A stretch of DNA of 64,000 nucleotides from Nannobrachium achirus (taxonomy: Eukaryota > Chordata > Actinopteri > Myctophiformes > Myctophidae): the NCBI GenBank assembly GCA_963921795.1, contig OY997641.1, positions 26,829,552 through 26,893,551 of the forward strand, given 5' to 3'. The notes beneath the pieces were generated by a model that searched no databases, was not told the DNA's origin, and saw only the letters and a program-made list of their open reading frames with translations. This document shows, one piece after another, positions 37,130 through 50,303 of the stretch. Each line of letters opens with the position of its first letter. The first letter of the stretch is position 1. The position numbers and the translations under genes are program-made.

Positions 37130-37935
37130 AATGTTGTTTTTGACAGCAAATTTTGATTTCGTTTTAGTCATAGTCTTTTGAATAAAATGTCATTTAGTTT
37201 TAGTCATAATTTAGTCACCTGAAAAGTTTTAGGTTTAGTCAAATTTTAGTCGATCAAATATCATAAGTTTTTAGGCGACTATCTGAGGCCATGGTTCTCA
37301 GCAGGAAACCGATGGATTGTGCAGTCCAAGTAGGGAATGAGGCTTTACTCCAGGTGAAGGAGTTTAAGTATCTCGAGGTCTTGTTCACGAATGAGAGAAA
37401 GGGGAAGACGGAGAAGGAGATCAGCCGGAGAATCGGAGCAGCAGGAGCGGTTTTGCAGTCGCTAAATCGCACTGTGGTGAAGAAAAAAGAGTTGACCCGG
37501 AAGGCAAAGCTCTCTGTCTACCGAGCAATCTTCGTTCCTACTCTCACCTATGGTCATGAAGTGTGGGTCATGACCGAAAGTATAAGGTCACGGATGCAAG
37601 CGGCTGAAATGGGTTTCCTCAGACGGGTGTCTGGTATCTCCCTTAGAGATAGGGTGAGAAGTTCAGTCACCCGAGAGAGACTTGGAGTAGAACCGCTGCT
37701 CCTACACTTGGAAAGGAGTCAGCTTAGGTGGTTCGGGCATCTAGTACGGATGCAAATGTATTTTGGCAGGCCTTGATGGCATTGTTTTTGTCTAGTTTTT
37801 ATTTTGTTGACAAAATTGTCAATATATTTAGTCTTAGTTTTAGTCATCACAGATTAGTTTTTATTTAGTTTTTATTCAGTTTTCGTCAATGAGAAAAATG
37901 CAGTCGACAAACATTTTTCATCATAGTTTTAGTCA
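37130..37935. mobile_element. TAGTTTTAGTC-rich MITE interrupted by a LINE fragment
   Basis: The left part (TTTTTGACAGCAAATTTTGA ... TTTTAGTCGATCAAATATC) and right part (GCAAATGTATTTTGGCAGGC onward) together match 32456-32938, with about 500 bases of LINE sequence between them. Confidence 0.75.
37262..37757 (+). pseudogene. LINE reverse-transcriptase C-terminal fragment, open but truncated
   Basis: A frame from 37291 reads VKEFKYLEVLFTNE, then EISRRIGAAGAVLQSLNRTV, KKELTRKAKLSVYRAI, PTLTYGHEVWVMTE, MQAAEMGFLRRVSG and LERSQLRWFGHLVRM. This is the conserved C-terminal region after the RT catalytic core in a LINE group common in fish. The 5' part including the catalytic domain is missing and the frame runs out into MITE sequence. 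It has no stop over about 160 codons, so it is less decayed than the other LINE pieces. Confidence 0.88.
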
Positions 37936-38281
37936 AAATCAATACTGACACACAAAGTGCTACGCCTAGCAGATCTCAGCCTGGATGAGCATTGCCCAGT
38001 GCCACAAGGTCCTTTAAAACACTAATACAAGTATGCCAAAAAAAAGATAGACATGAAGGCAGTATAAAGGAGCGTAATATGGCATCTGGGCTCCATAAAC
38101 TGCACAGCAGCCGTTTCAATCTGCTTTTGGCGTCCCACCGAGTGAGTGAGTGAGTTCTGGGATATCGCACCATCTTTTAAAAAGGGTAGGCCTATAAATT
38201 CCTGTGTCTTTAGAAGGTATGTCTCAGGTGCAGTTCCGAGGTCTGGTGACTTTGAACAGTGGTTCTCAAAGTGGGGTCCTT

Positions 38282-38418
<137 letters not shown>

Positions 38419-38668
38419 TAAATGGTGCATTTATATAGCGCTTTATTCCAAAGTGCTTTACAGAGATTGTGCATTACATTCACCCATTGACACACACATT
38501 CATACACCGATGGTGGAGGAAACCAATGCAAAGCACCAACCATCCCAACTTGGAGCAATTAGGGGTTCAGCGTCTTGCTCAAGGACACTTGACACTAACT
38601 CTGGGGGAGCATGAACTGTGAACCTTGCGGTTCTCCATCCTAACTCTCTACCCCTGAGCCACTGCTGT
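38419..38668 (-). mobile_element. tRNA-derived SINE, antisense copy
   Basis: Reverse complement matches 31761-32034: A box in AGTGGCTCAGGGGTAG at the right end, core TGAGCAAGACGCTGAACCCC, and tail ATATAAATGCACCATTTAT. The B box is eroded. Confidence 0.88.
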
Positions 38669-39503
<835 letters not shown>

Positions 39504-39597
39504 CACAGGCCTGGCGAGCGAGTGACAGGCAGAGAAGGGAATGAGTCATGCAGCAATAACAGACACTGAACTAATACTTACCTGGTGGCTGTGGGGA

Positions 39598-39609
39598 GGG
39601 GGGGGGGGG

Positions 39610-39671
<62 letters not shown>
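39598..39671. repeat. poly-G followed by (GA)n
   Basis: About 13 G then roughly 60 bases of GA. Confidence 0.97.
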
Positions 39672-39673
<2 letters not shown>

Positions 39674-40439
39674 AGATGAAGTGAGAGACGTTGTCACAGA
39701 AATTGAAAGCGGAGTGGAAGAGAAGCTACAGTATGGAATACAGAGGAAGATATTGGATGAAACAACAGAGAACGTGGTTTCAGGACTAACAATAAAGAGG
39801 CTAGACACTGTTGCAGCCGCATGGGCCTGCAGTGAAATCCATAGTGTTCATTTAACTCAGTGCGTACCAAATGTTTTTGTATATGCTCTCAGAGCTACAC
39901 ATGGATAAATTAGCACTGAGGATTTGTTTTGTGATCAGCAGAGTGAGAGAGCGGTAGGAATAAGATTCATTTTTGAATGAATGAAGTGTCATTGCGAGAC
40001 TTCTCGTTAGTCGAACTCAATGTTATTTTTCTGCCGTACAACACGGCCATGATTGGATGAAGTATAAATGAGCTGGAACAGTGTGGTGGGAGATTATGCG
40101 GAAGGCAACGGAAAAGAGAGGTGCTTGCTTGCTTCCTTTAATGACGAACTCTCTCTGAGACTATAGTGGCAAATGCTGATAAACGTTTAGAGAGAGAGAG
40201 AGCGGAGGAAAAAGAGAGGGAGAGAGACATACAGCAAGAAACAGGAGAAAGAGAGCAACGCGGAGACAAAAGAGTCAAGGGATATCTTTTTCTCTTTGTC
40301 ACACTCGCCTCGCTCCTAAACAAGCCGCAGTAGACAACATTATTAGATTCACGGTCTGCTGCTTATAAAACAAAATAAACGAATAAACCTTAAAGCTCCA
40401 TTCTGTATTATGTTATACCCATGAATTGGACTCGGTCCA
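39672..40439. other. no gene seen
   Basis: GA-rich tracts near 40187-40255; otherwise unique-looking with no recognised exon. Confidence 0.6.
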
Positions 40440-40520
40440 CATTTCTACCACTGACATATTTCTACTACTGAGATATTTCTACTACTGAGATATTTCTACT
40501 ACTGAGATATTTCTACTATG
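40440..40520. repeat. 17-bp minisatellite TATTTCTACTACTGAGA
   Basis: Four to five tandem units, the outer ones diverged. Confidence 0.93.
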
Positions 40521-40581
40521 AACTTCAGATCCAGGTTTTGATTGATTGATTGACTTTGATTGAAGTTTGCATAGGAAAAGG

Positions 40582-40690
40582 TACAGTACAGTACATTACA
40601 GTACAGTACAGTACAGTACAGTACAGTACAGTACAGTACAGTACAGTACAGTACAGTACAGTTCAGTTCATGACGGTACAGTACACTGGT
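40582..40690. repeat. (AGTAC)n pentanucleotide array
   Basis: About 17 units of GTACA, the same motif that dominates 3816-4128. GTAC is self-complementary, so both strands look alike. Confidence 0.96.
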
Positions 40691-41324
40691 ACAAGGTCAA
40701 CTAAAATTAGAAAGAAAGCCAAGAAAGCCTTTCGGCTTATTTACATAGGAAACCTTTTTGTATCTCATATAACTTTGCTCCAATGGAAGAGTAGAGACCA
40801 CCCCACTGCAGATTAATACAAATACGTTTCAGATCGCAGCTTTCACAATAAATTAATAAACATGACAACTATGAAGGCAAAAAAATCTGTCGACAGGAGA
40901 GACAGTGAAATTGAGAAAGAGAGAGAGAGAGGGAGGGAGGGGGGTTTTGAACTGAGTGTCGATCTGTGATTGCGACAGGAAGAGAACAGAGAAATGAGCT
41001 GAAAGGGGTGAGATGAGACCTTTGAAGATCGGCAGGTGAATCACGGCTTTGATAATTGCATCTGCTTGTGATTGTGGAGACCCCAGCCATGTACATCATG
41101 TATGTGTGCACTGTGCACATGTTTATGCATGCACGTGTGTGAGTCTGACTGTGAGCGTACGTACGTGCGCGTCCGTTACTAATTTATGCATGCACCGTGC
41201 ATGGCCCCTTGTGTATCTAAAAATAAAGAAGTCACACAGTTCGTAGCCATGATGCAATGGCACAATCCAATGTTTCTATGATATATACTCTATATTCTTT
41301 TCTAAACATATTTTTGGGTGTTTT

Positions 41325-41505
41325 CTGCCTTTATTTTGTACAGTTTATTTAGTACAGTAGGGACAGACATGAATCAGGTAGGGAGAGACTGGGAGCGACA
41401 CGCAGCAAAGACCACCGGGCTAGGGAATCGAACCCGCGACTCGCTGTCAGGCTTCATTAGAGTCTATAAAGAGGTATGCGCCTCAACCCGCTTGCCCATC
41501 GGCAA
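41325..41505 (-). mobile_element. tRNA-derived SINE, antisense
   Basis: On the minus strand GCGGGTTCGATTCCCTAG is a good B box. The tail on the plus-strand left reads CTGCCTTTATTTTGTACAG. Related to 54480-54636 (shared GCAGCAAAG and GTATGCGCCT). Confidence 0.82.
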
Positions 41506-41799
41506 CCGATGAGTGATTGAATACTTTATTAACAAATTGCTAATTTACAGCAGTACAATTACACAAGTAATGTTAAAAAGATGACGCAAAAATTCCTGTT
41601 TCCATTGTGGTTCCAATGTATTCAATTAATCAAGACATATAAGACATACAATACTATACAAAAAAAAGCATCAATAGATGTACAGTCTTTGCGTTACCTC
41701 TCAGTTTGTGGGTTACAGTAATTTATGAATTTATAAAAATAAAAAAAACAGTGACTCTGGTTTGCCTGCACTATGACAGCCAGAATTACTAGTGTGGTT

Positions 41800-42515
41800 T
41801 ATAATAGAACATACATATATAATAGGCTGCATTTATTTACCAGCCTGCCCTATAAATCAATCAATCGCTATCAGCTGGTTAAAAATACCATATCCAGGGT
41901 TCTGGAAATGATGAATACAACAATTCCCATATTCTTGCCTCTCTGCACTGGCTACCTGTGGTGCTCACAATTGATTTACAGTACATATCGTCGTTGTCGG
42001 GTGGAAACCTTGTATGTCCAAAACTGTTCATTTTGTAATTATCATTTTAAAAATTAACTCAACTAGTGAAAACAGCCGATCTACAAGCACACAACGCCTC
42101 GCACCGCGAGGCGTTGTGTGCTTGTAGATCTGCTGTTTTCACTACTTTTGTGTGACAGCCTTGTATGATCAAGTGGGGCTTTACTTTACGAAAAAACATA
42201 CAATATTGCAAATTGGAGATACGAGGTTTCTGCCCAACAGTGACGATATGCTGTTTGTTTTTAAATCACTGAATGGCCTTGAATATTTCTGACCCTCTCA
42301 CCCCGGCTTATTCCCCTCCATGTAATCTCAGATCTGCAGTCAAGCTGTTTATTGTTCTCAGGCCCCAGGACAAGGCTCCTAACAGAAGGCAATTTGCCGT
42401 ATGGGCTCCATGTTATTTGTGGAATAAACTTCCACTGGAAATCAGCCAAGCTCCCTCAGTGTCCTCCCTGAAGACTCTTTTACAAAGTCATTTTACATGT
42501 GTACATGCTCCGTGA
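41800..42515 (+). pseudogene. L2-like LINE C-terminal remnant, split by a MITE
   Basis: Upstream of the MITE the sequence encodes RYQLVKNTISRVL and SLHWLPVVLTIDLQ-like blocks in changing frames. Downstream, from 42247, it encodes LFVFKSLNG, then ISDPLTPAYSPPCNLRSA, then WNKLPLEISQAPSVSSLKTL and LQSHF. This is the familiar C-terminal end of L2/Rex-type RT polyproteins. Frameshifts and the insertion show it is dead. Confidence 0.87.
41988..42246 (+). mobile_element. TIR element, copy 2 of the 5422 family, inserted in a LINE
   Basis: TCGTCGTTGTCGGGTGGAAA at the left and its inverted relative at the right, TA on each side. The hairpin module (42064-42144) in its centre has CAAGCACAC/GTGTGCTTG arms and a CCTCGC/GCGAGG inner stem. 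Confidence 0.92.
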
Positions 42516-42562
42516 ACGTAACACTGTACAGACATGCAAGAATGGTTTGCGTGTCATACTGT

Positions 42563-43107
42563 CAGGGACGTGCTGGCCATTGGGAAAAGCGGGACAACTC
42601 CCGAACGTCCGGTTCATTCCCGGCCGGTCCAGGCCGGCAATTAGGAAAAGAATAAAAATAAAATGTCGGCCTTCGTTCCATTTTGGGGGCTGGGTGGCCA
42701 ACAAAGTAAATCGTCACTGTTGGGCAGAAATCTCGTTTCAAATTTGTACATTTTTTCGCAAAGCAAAGCCTTGCTTCATCATACAAGGCTGTCGCACAAA
42801 AGTAGTGAAAACAGCAGATCTACAAGCACACAACGCCTCGCGGTGCGAGGCGTTGTGTGCTTGTAGATCGGCTGTTTTCACTAGTTTAAATCATTTTTAA
42901 ATGGTTTTGGACATACAAGGTTTCCACCCGACAATGACGAAATATAACTCACGTAATTGGCCCACTGGCTTGTCACTTGTCATGATCTGAAATGGCACAT
43001 CTTTGAGTAGCAGCAGCGCTATAGAGAGAGATCTCTCTCTATAGCACGCAATGAGGGCCTCTACAACTCTTTTTCCCGGGCTGAATCAGGGGCCCAGCAT
43101 GTCCCTG
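42563..43107. mobile_element. hAT MITE with perfect TSD, hosting a nested MITE
   Basis: Ends CAGGGACGTGCTGGCC and inverted CAGGGACATGCTGGGCC. CATACTGT is duplicated at 42555-42562 and 43108-43115. Nested inside at 42711-42940 is an inverted copy of the 5422-family element. A small palindrome ATAGAGAGAGATCTCTCTCTAT lies at about 43021. Confidence 0.93.
42711..42940 (-). mobile_element. TIR element, copy 3 of the 5422 family, inverted and nested in a hAT MITE
   Basis: Runs TCGTCACTGTTGGGCAGAAA to TTTCCACCCGACAATGACGA and carries the hairpin module at 42806-42884. Flanks are A-rich and do not show the TA seen at the other two copies. Confidence 0.9.
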
Positions 43108-43526
43108 CATACTGTATGTCAGTTCATGCTTTGACTGTGTCAGCATGTACAGTATGAGCCACATAATAAACATTTATGTTGTTTATGAATGTGTTTCTGT
43201 TAGCGTGGCGTATGCGTGGGTGTGTTTGTGTTTGTGTGTGTGTGAGAGCTGTATATGTCATCTTAAGTCAATACAGTAAGTACCACATACGTGCCACTGC
43301 TTCCATGATGTGTCATATGCCAAAGAATGGCTGTGACATACATACATACATACATACATATAAGTGCCTTCGGGTAACATCAAAGGGTACTTCAGCTCTG
43401 GTGTTTGCGGATGAATTGGCATAATCCTTTTAGATTATGGGTGCAAGCATGCGTGCACTAATACCGTATATAATTTTGATAGGTAGGGCTGTCACGATTA
43501 TGACATTTTACATATATACAGTGCTT

Positions 43527-43705
<179 letters not shown>

Positions 43706-43706
43706 C

Positions 43707-44030
43707 AGTGGTGGAAAAAAAGTCCTCAAATTTCCTACTTAAAAGTATCTAAGTAAAAGTATCAATACTGCCATGTAGAAATACTCTGTTACAAGTAAAA
43801 GTCCTGAATTCACAATTGTCTTGAGTAAAAGTACAACAGTATTGGTATCAGAATGTACTTAAAGTACCAAAAGTACAAAGTAGGCTACTCATTATGCAGA
43901 ATGTCTTGTTTCACAAGTTTTCAAATGTATGAAATTTATAAAAATTGCAATGTGAGCTTGTAGATCAGTTATTTTCAAATGGACAAAACATATAGGGCTG
44001 AAGTGGCTAATGCATGTTTATTAATAACTA
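43707..44030 (-). mobile_element. truncated inverted copy of the TACTCAAGTAC hAT-like family
   Basis: CAGTGGTGGAAAAAAAGTCC onward matches the reverse complement of the right part of 47012-47474, including CATTATGCAGAATGTC and half a hairpin module (ATGTGAGCTTGTAGATCAG, about 43950). Confidence 0.85.
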
Positions 44031-45309
44031 GCCCTTACCCGTTCAAAGATATGAGCTCCGAAATGATGTGCAGTGGGTGGGTTATGGGATGTGCACTGTG
44101 CACACAGTATTATGAGGGATGGAAAGTAACTTTAACTGGTGCTTGCATGATAATATGTAGGAGCATCAATGTAAGAAATACCCGTTTCGTTTAATGGCTA
44201 CAGAGATACTGTGTACCGATCTGCATGATTTTTGGACAAAATCTGTAACAGGGCCAGACATCAGAAAATCAGTCTTTAATTGTCTTTTGTTTACATAAAA
44301 GAAAGGAAATAATGGCTTTGTCAAAAAGTTGGGAGAATGAGACTGAATGAGAATTAATCAGAGGCTTTGTAATTAATTAATCGAAATTAATCGCTTGTTT
44401 AATCACATATAAATATTTGACCTGAGGAGCTTTTTTTTTCAAGAAAACCCATTTTGGTTTATTGAGTGAATCAATGAGGTTTTTTTTTAAATCTAAATTT
44501 CCCATCCACTGGGCCAAACAAAGCGGTCAGATCGGCCTCTTCTTTCATTGTGTGCACTGGGCTTTGTCGTGTCTCCTTGGTTGGTGCACCGATATGATCG
44601 GTACGCCTGAAACTGAAGGTTCTGTGGTGCAAAAACTAAGTGCGATTAAAATATGTTCGTGTTTTTAATCGTGTTAATTTTCTGTAATTAATTAATCGAA
44701 ATTAAAGTCCCAGCTGTTATGTATTACATATATATATATATATACCGGTATATGTATATAGGAAGTTGCTAATGTTGTCCCTGGCACAAAACATTTCAGA
44801 TGGGTGTCCGTGGCCAAATATATAAATTTGGGGGTCCTTGGCATGACAACGTTTGAGAACCACTGCTCTACAATATTTGAGAGAGAATTACTGGTGGAAG
44901 TATTGAGTGAAGGGGCCACAGAGCTTTATCACAAGGTTCTTTCTCAAGTATTGATGCTGGATTTCAGTCCACACAGCGTAAAAAGATATATTAGAGCCGC
45001 CAATCCTAATATTGGGTTGAATTGGCTTTGGCACAATCCAGGACTCAACGGAATCCGTCTTTAGCCTTCCATTTCCTCCCTTTAACCACAGGCAGCTAAC
45101 ACTGCAGTTCATACCAACATGGATGCTACAGAAAAAAGGCTGTGACGAGTTTGAAAAGCGGACTGCCAGTTGCTTTTAGTGACTGGAGACTGAGGATTAA
45201 TGGTGGGCTTTTTTATTTTATTTTTTCATTTTGAGTTTGATCAGAATTAATCCAACGTTTTTAGCTTTTTAAGTTTTGGATAAATATTGAGCTTCCAACA
45301 TGCATTTAT
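44031..45309. other. no gene seen; two hAT-like ends
   Basis: TTAATCGAAATTAAAGTCCC near 44690 could be the right end paired with TAGGGCTGTCACGATTA at 43486. GTTTGAGAACCACTG near 44852 is the right end of another hAT-type element. An (AT)n run lies at about 44728. Confidence 0.5.
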
Positions 45310-45314
45310 ACACA

Positions 45315-45382
<68 letters not shown>

Positions 45383-45386
45383 CACT
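45310..45386. repeat. (ACGC)n microsatellite
   Basis: About 15 units of ACGC then AC. Confidence 0.97.
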
Positions 45387-46122
45387 TTGTTTACAGAGGG
45401 ATTTTTGTGTTTAGCCTGAATTAAGCTGGTTGCACAATGCTGCGTTTTTTATTTGCGAAATTTCTTTATTCACATGCTCCGAAATTCGCTCCTATATTTG
45501 GCTGAAAAAATGCAGCAGTGTGCAACCAGCTTTACTGTTAAATTGTTACTTGGAACGCGCAGTGGGTCCACAAAGGACGAGTTGAACGTCATACTGTATA
45601 GTTGCAGTGTCCCCGGTTCAAGTGCACCTCGAGAATTGTGCTGAATGCCCTCAGTTTACCGTCTCTCTTCCAAAACAAAGCAAAAACTGACAGGCAAAGA
45701 TTCTTAAATGCCAGGAACCTCAGGCATCTAATCGGACGTAGTGCATGCTTATACATCAGACGTCTGAGTGTGCAGGTAAATGTCAGTGTGTGTGTGTGTG
45801 TACATCGTAGCGTGTGTCCACGAGTCTGTGTGTGTGCCCTAAATTGTGGAGTGTTCTCTGTACTGTAGTTGAAGTACAGTTAATGACTTCACTGGCTCCC
45901 AGCAGACAGGCCCTAATGCATCTATCCCCTCCCGAGGGAGCTCTGTTGCCTGTCAGTGGATAGCTGCCCGCCACCATCCAGCTCCATCATACGGCCAGCC
46001 TTTACTTTGCATGTGTCACGCTGCGGAAATAGCCGATGATGTACAAGCTCACAACTTTGTTGTGAACTAGTACGTCACTGCCACTTTCAAGCATAAATAA
46101 AACTTCAATGTCTCTGTCTCTG

Positions 46123-46171
<49 letters not shown>

Positions 46172-46919
46172 TCTGCTCTCATTACCCATGGTCTTTGCTC
46201 TGGTATCCAACCATTAGTTTCCGTGTCATTACTTTCCTTACTCCCTCATTCCGTCTTTCTTTCTTACGCTCATGTCTCACTTTCCGATAACTCTGCCTTG
46301 CTATCGTCTTCTGACTCGCAAGCTATCTTTACTTTTCAAGCCATCTCTTTCATCCATTTGTTTTATTCAGACAGGGTTCATTACCACCAGTTATATGCAA
46401 AAAATAATGTCTGCTCCTCTGTTTTGCAGTCCAATGTGGTCATCTGGTCAGACCTCAGTGAGCTGGAATGATGGGTGGGCCTTACCGGGCAGCACAGAAA
46501 CACTCAAGTTTTAAACACATTTTCTCTGCAAATAAACACTATCGAGGCCATGAAAATATATATGTTACATGCTGTCATTTACAGGACCTCTAGTAAAGGT
46601 GTGGCATTGGAATCTTAAATACTAGGATAAACACACGTTACCAATGATAACAAATTAAGTTCTGTTCATCTCAGGTCAAACAGAGTCAGGGTAATGCTAG
46701 TTTGCATGCTGGTTCACTAGGAAGGCCCTGTGAATGGAATGGATCCTATAATTAGTATCATTAGTAACACCTGTGTTGTACCCTATAATTTCATGTCAAT
46801 ATTGCTGTTGCGACCTACAATATGATGTGATAATGTGCTAACGGGAGCTTAGCAGTGTGAGGTGGAGCTCTAATTGGCATAGCAGCACCAACTGAGTTGT
46901 GATGCTTATGAATGTTCTT

Positions 46920-46924
<5 letters not shown>
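45387..46924. other. no gene seen; hairpin remnant and CT repeat
   Basis: A degraded hairpin module lies at 46025-46075 (GAAATAGCCGATGATGTACAAG... ) and a GTCTCT/CT repeat at 46108-46168. No exon recognised. Confidence 0.55.

Positions 46925-46992
<68 letters not shown>
46925..46992. repeat. (AT)n microsatellite
   Basis: About 68 bases of pure TA, self-complementary. Confidence 0.98.
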
Positions 46993-46995
<3 letters not shown>

Positions 46996-47011
46996 TCAGT
47001 GGAATACTTAT

Positions 47012-47474
47012 CAGTGGTGTAAAGTAACTAAGTACTGTACATTTACTTAACTAAATTACTTAAGTACAATTTTGAGGTATTTGTACTTAACTTTTTCCCA
47101 TTTCCAGTACTTTTACTTCTACGCTACATTTATATGACAACTTTAGTCACTAGTTACTTTGTAGATTTTGTTAAAATTACAAATCACTTCAGCCTTAATA
47201 CATTTCAGCCATTTGTCACATTGCGACACATTGTGAGCTTGTAGATCGTCTATTTTCAAAGGATGTTTATACATTTTATACATTGGAAAACCTGGGAATG
47301 GGACATTCTGCATAATGCGTACGTTCTACTTTTGGTACTTTAAGTACATTTTGATACCAATACTTTAGTACTTTTAAAAATAAATACATTTTGAATTCCG
47401 GACTTTTACTTCTACATTGCAGTATTGGCACCTTTACTTACGTAAAGAATTTGAGTACTTTTTCCACCCCTGAT
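47012..47474 (+). mobile_element. TACTCAAGTAC hAT-like element, best-preserved copy
   Basis: Starts CAGTGGTGTAAAGTAACTAA and ends TTTTTCCACCCCTG. Flanks ATACTTAT (47004-47011) and ATAACTAT (47475-47482) match at 7 of 8 bases. AAGTAC motifs fill both ends in inverted orientation. A half hairpin module (CATTGTGAGCTTGTAGATCG) lies near 47230. Confidence 0.88.
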
Positions 47475-48105
47475 AACTATGCTGATTATTTTTATCTTGC
47501 AAAAAACAGTCTGCATCCGTCTGGCTACCCGGGGCTGGTGCTGCCAGCACATTGAAGTCATGATGAGAAATAGAAAGTTCTCGAAAAAAACGTTGTCCCC
47601 TCAACACAGACTGCCAAAAACGAGTCAAAGAGATGTAGCAGCGGCTTTTGTTCCTCAAGCCATCTTGTGTTGTATACTCAAACAACAAGGATGAAGATGG
47701 AAAACAATATCAGCAACTGTATGGTTGAAGCCGCCCTCGTAAAGTGGATTGATAGTGCCCGGTCAGTGGTCACGTAGTGCCGCCTTGAGTAGGCCCTTGA
47801 GGGAGGCAGAATTGGCAACAAGCCCGGGGAGGGTACAATTTCTGGAACAAGTTTCCATAGTTTGATTTAGAAAGAGAGTGAACTTTGCATCTAAGAAACT
47901 ACACAGGGAGGATACTGAAGCTAACAGTGTCACGATGAATGACTTGAGGACCACTAGGGACAGATAAGACCAACCAAATAAATAGGCTTCCTTAAACAAT
48001 AGAGGAGTACTGAAGAAATGCAACACCTAAAAATAAAAGTTTAAAGTTTAAATAAGTAAAAGTAATAACTAGCCTACTAGTAAGATGCCCTAAGGGCAAG
48101 AAGTG
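47475..48105. other. no gene seen
   Basis: Open frames on both strands at 47430-48030 have no recognisable domain. Confidence 0.55.
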
Positions 48106-48109
48106 ACCT

Positions 48110-48420
48110 CGCCCTAAGGGTGAGGGTGCGATCTCCATATATGGGCATAAAATCTCCATACTGTATATGGGCATATATTGATGACATCAGGGATCTCCAT
48201 ATATCGCCCTAAGGGTGAGGTCGCAATCTCTATATAAAATCTCCATATATGGGCATAAAATCTCCATACAGTATATGGGCATATATTGATGACATCAGGG
48301 ATCTCCATATATCGCCCTAAGGGTGAGGTCGCAATCTCCATATATGGGCATAAAATCTCCATATATGGGCATACACTGATGACATCAGGGGCTCCATATA
48401 TGGGTAAAAAATGGAGCGTG
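48110..48420. repeat. CArG-bearing dispersed repeat, inverted orientation
   Basis: Three rounds of ATCTCCATATATGGGCATAA and TGATGACATCAGGGATCTCC, separated by GCCCTAAGGGTGAGGTCGC. At least four exact CCATATATGG sites. It ends in GACATGAGGTGTGAC as at 59790. Confidence 0.9.
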
Positions 48421-48666
48421 ACATGAGGTGTGACTGACTGACATGAGCTGTCTGTTTTCATAATAACTGCTCAAATCTCACATACTCCTTGGCTGATTAG
48501 CGCCTATTGTGTGCATGCTTGACAGCAGGCCAACATTCACAATTCTTAAATCTTATCTTATTAAACTATTCCCCATTGAATACCTATGGAATACCCATCC
48601 TGTGAGGCTATGAATTAGAATTAGACAGAATTAGCCAATCGGCCTGTATGGTTTACAATATCTACT

Positions 48667-48840
<174 letters not shown>

Positions 48841-49611
48841 AGTTTAAAGTGCCAATGTTTTACTGTTTTGGGTGAGTACTCATCCCATTACAGGTTTGGG
48901 TGCCAAACTTTACCAATGCATGTTCCAAAAGTAATATAGCCGAATACAATTGTGTCTTGACAACACAGACCTGTTGCTGAATGAGAGAGTAGACATCCCT
49001 ACTGGATTAAGCGTTAATTATGTCTTGTGTGTATTGTTTGAGAGACCAATCTTTCTTTATTTTTTCGCTATCTCTGCGTGGATCACAGCTGAATTATTCA
49101 CCAGGGTTAGAAATGTAATGGTCATTTGGCATTAGGTTAACCAGTGTGGTGTCTACAGGGACTACAGAAGCTCTGGGCTAATTCTCTGCCTCGGGCTACG
49201 TAAGTAAGGATAACACTGGGCTAAAAATACACAGTGGGGGAAAAGTGGCTTTGACAGAAACACAGCCTCGCATACTGTGGTGTAATAAGTCCTCAAATCA
49301 ATATTCTTCACTTCCTTAAACAGTGGGACATCTTACTTTCAGTGTGTCCTCATGTCTCTCACATGAAGACACTCCTCTCACTCTCTACCATAATATGGCA
49401 CTGCCTTTGATCCTGGTCTCTTCACGCAGTCCTGTTGAATCTACTTCTCTACAGTCTCTGTGCTTTTACTCATTCATTCTCTCTCGCACTCGCACACGCA
49501 CACGCACACGCACATGCACATGCACATCACACAGGTTTAAGTCAACTTGAAAACTCTCAATTAGTGAGAGCCTAATTGATAGTCTGGCAGAGGAGAAGAA
49601 ATGTATGCCTA
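48841..49611. other. no gene seen
   Basis: A short CGCACA run near 49485-49530; otherwise unique-looking. Confidence 0.6.
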
Positions 49612-50303
49612 TATAGTCAGGGAATTTTAATAAAACCCTGGGAATAAATTCCTTACCAAACAATTTCTTCACCAGTGTGTTCGTAAAGGTGTCAAGTAAC
49701 ATATCTAACAAAGATTGAAATTCAACATCCCTAGCAAAATATTTGACAGCTAGGGTAATTCTGGGTCTCATTCACTTACTATACACTGTACTATAAGGGA
49801 AAAAATCACTCCCAAAAATATGCTTTAAGTAGCATGTTAGGGTTTTAACTAGGTGTTTTTGATTGTTCTGAATCCATTGCAAGCATTGTTTTGCACGAAA
49901 AATATTCATTGGGCCAAAATCAGACGCAAAAAAACGATGGTTTAGTGATGAGTCATCACTTTTCACAAGGTGTATGGGGTCCATTTTTGGCCCAAGGAAT
50001 GTTTTTCGTGCAAAACAAATGCTTGCAATGGATTCAGAATAATTAAAAACACCTAGTTAGACCCCTCACATCCCACTTAAAGCATATTTTTGGGAGTAAT
50101 TTTTTCCCTTATAGTACAGTGTATAGTAAGTGAATGAGACCCAGAATTACCCTAGCTGTCAAACATTTTGCTAGGGATATTGAATTTCAATCTTTGTTAG
50201 ATATGTTACTAGACACCTTTACGAACACATTGGTGAAGAAATTGTTTGGTAAGGAATTTATTCCCAGATTTGACAGGTATTCTGCTAATTTTCCCTGACT
50301 ATA
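49612..50303. repeat. 692-bp near-palindrome (foldback element)
   Basis: The left end TATAGTCAGGG and right end CCCTGACTATA are exact inverses. The arms stay complementary with scattered differences for about 310 bases each (for instance TTTACGAACACA / TGTGTTCGTAAA). They meet at the palindrome GTGATGAGTCATCAC (49945-49959). No frame of note. It resembles a long-TIR MITE with a TA or TATA target, or a foldback element. If transcribed, the RNA would form a very long hairpin. Confidence 0.93.
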
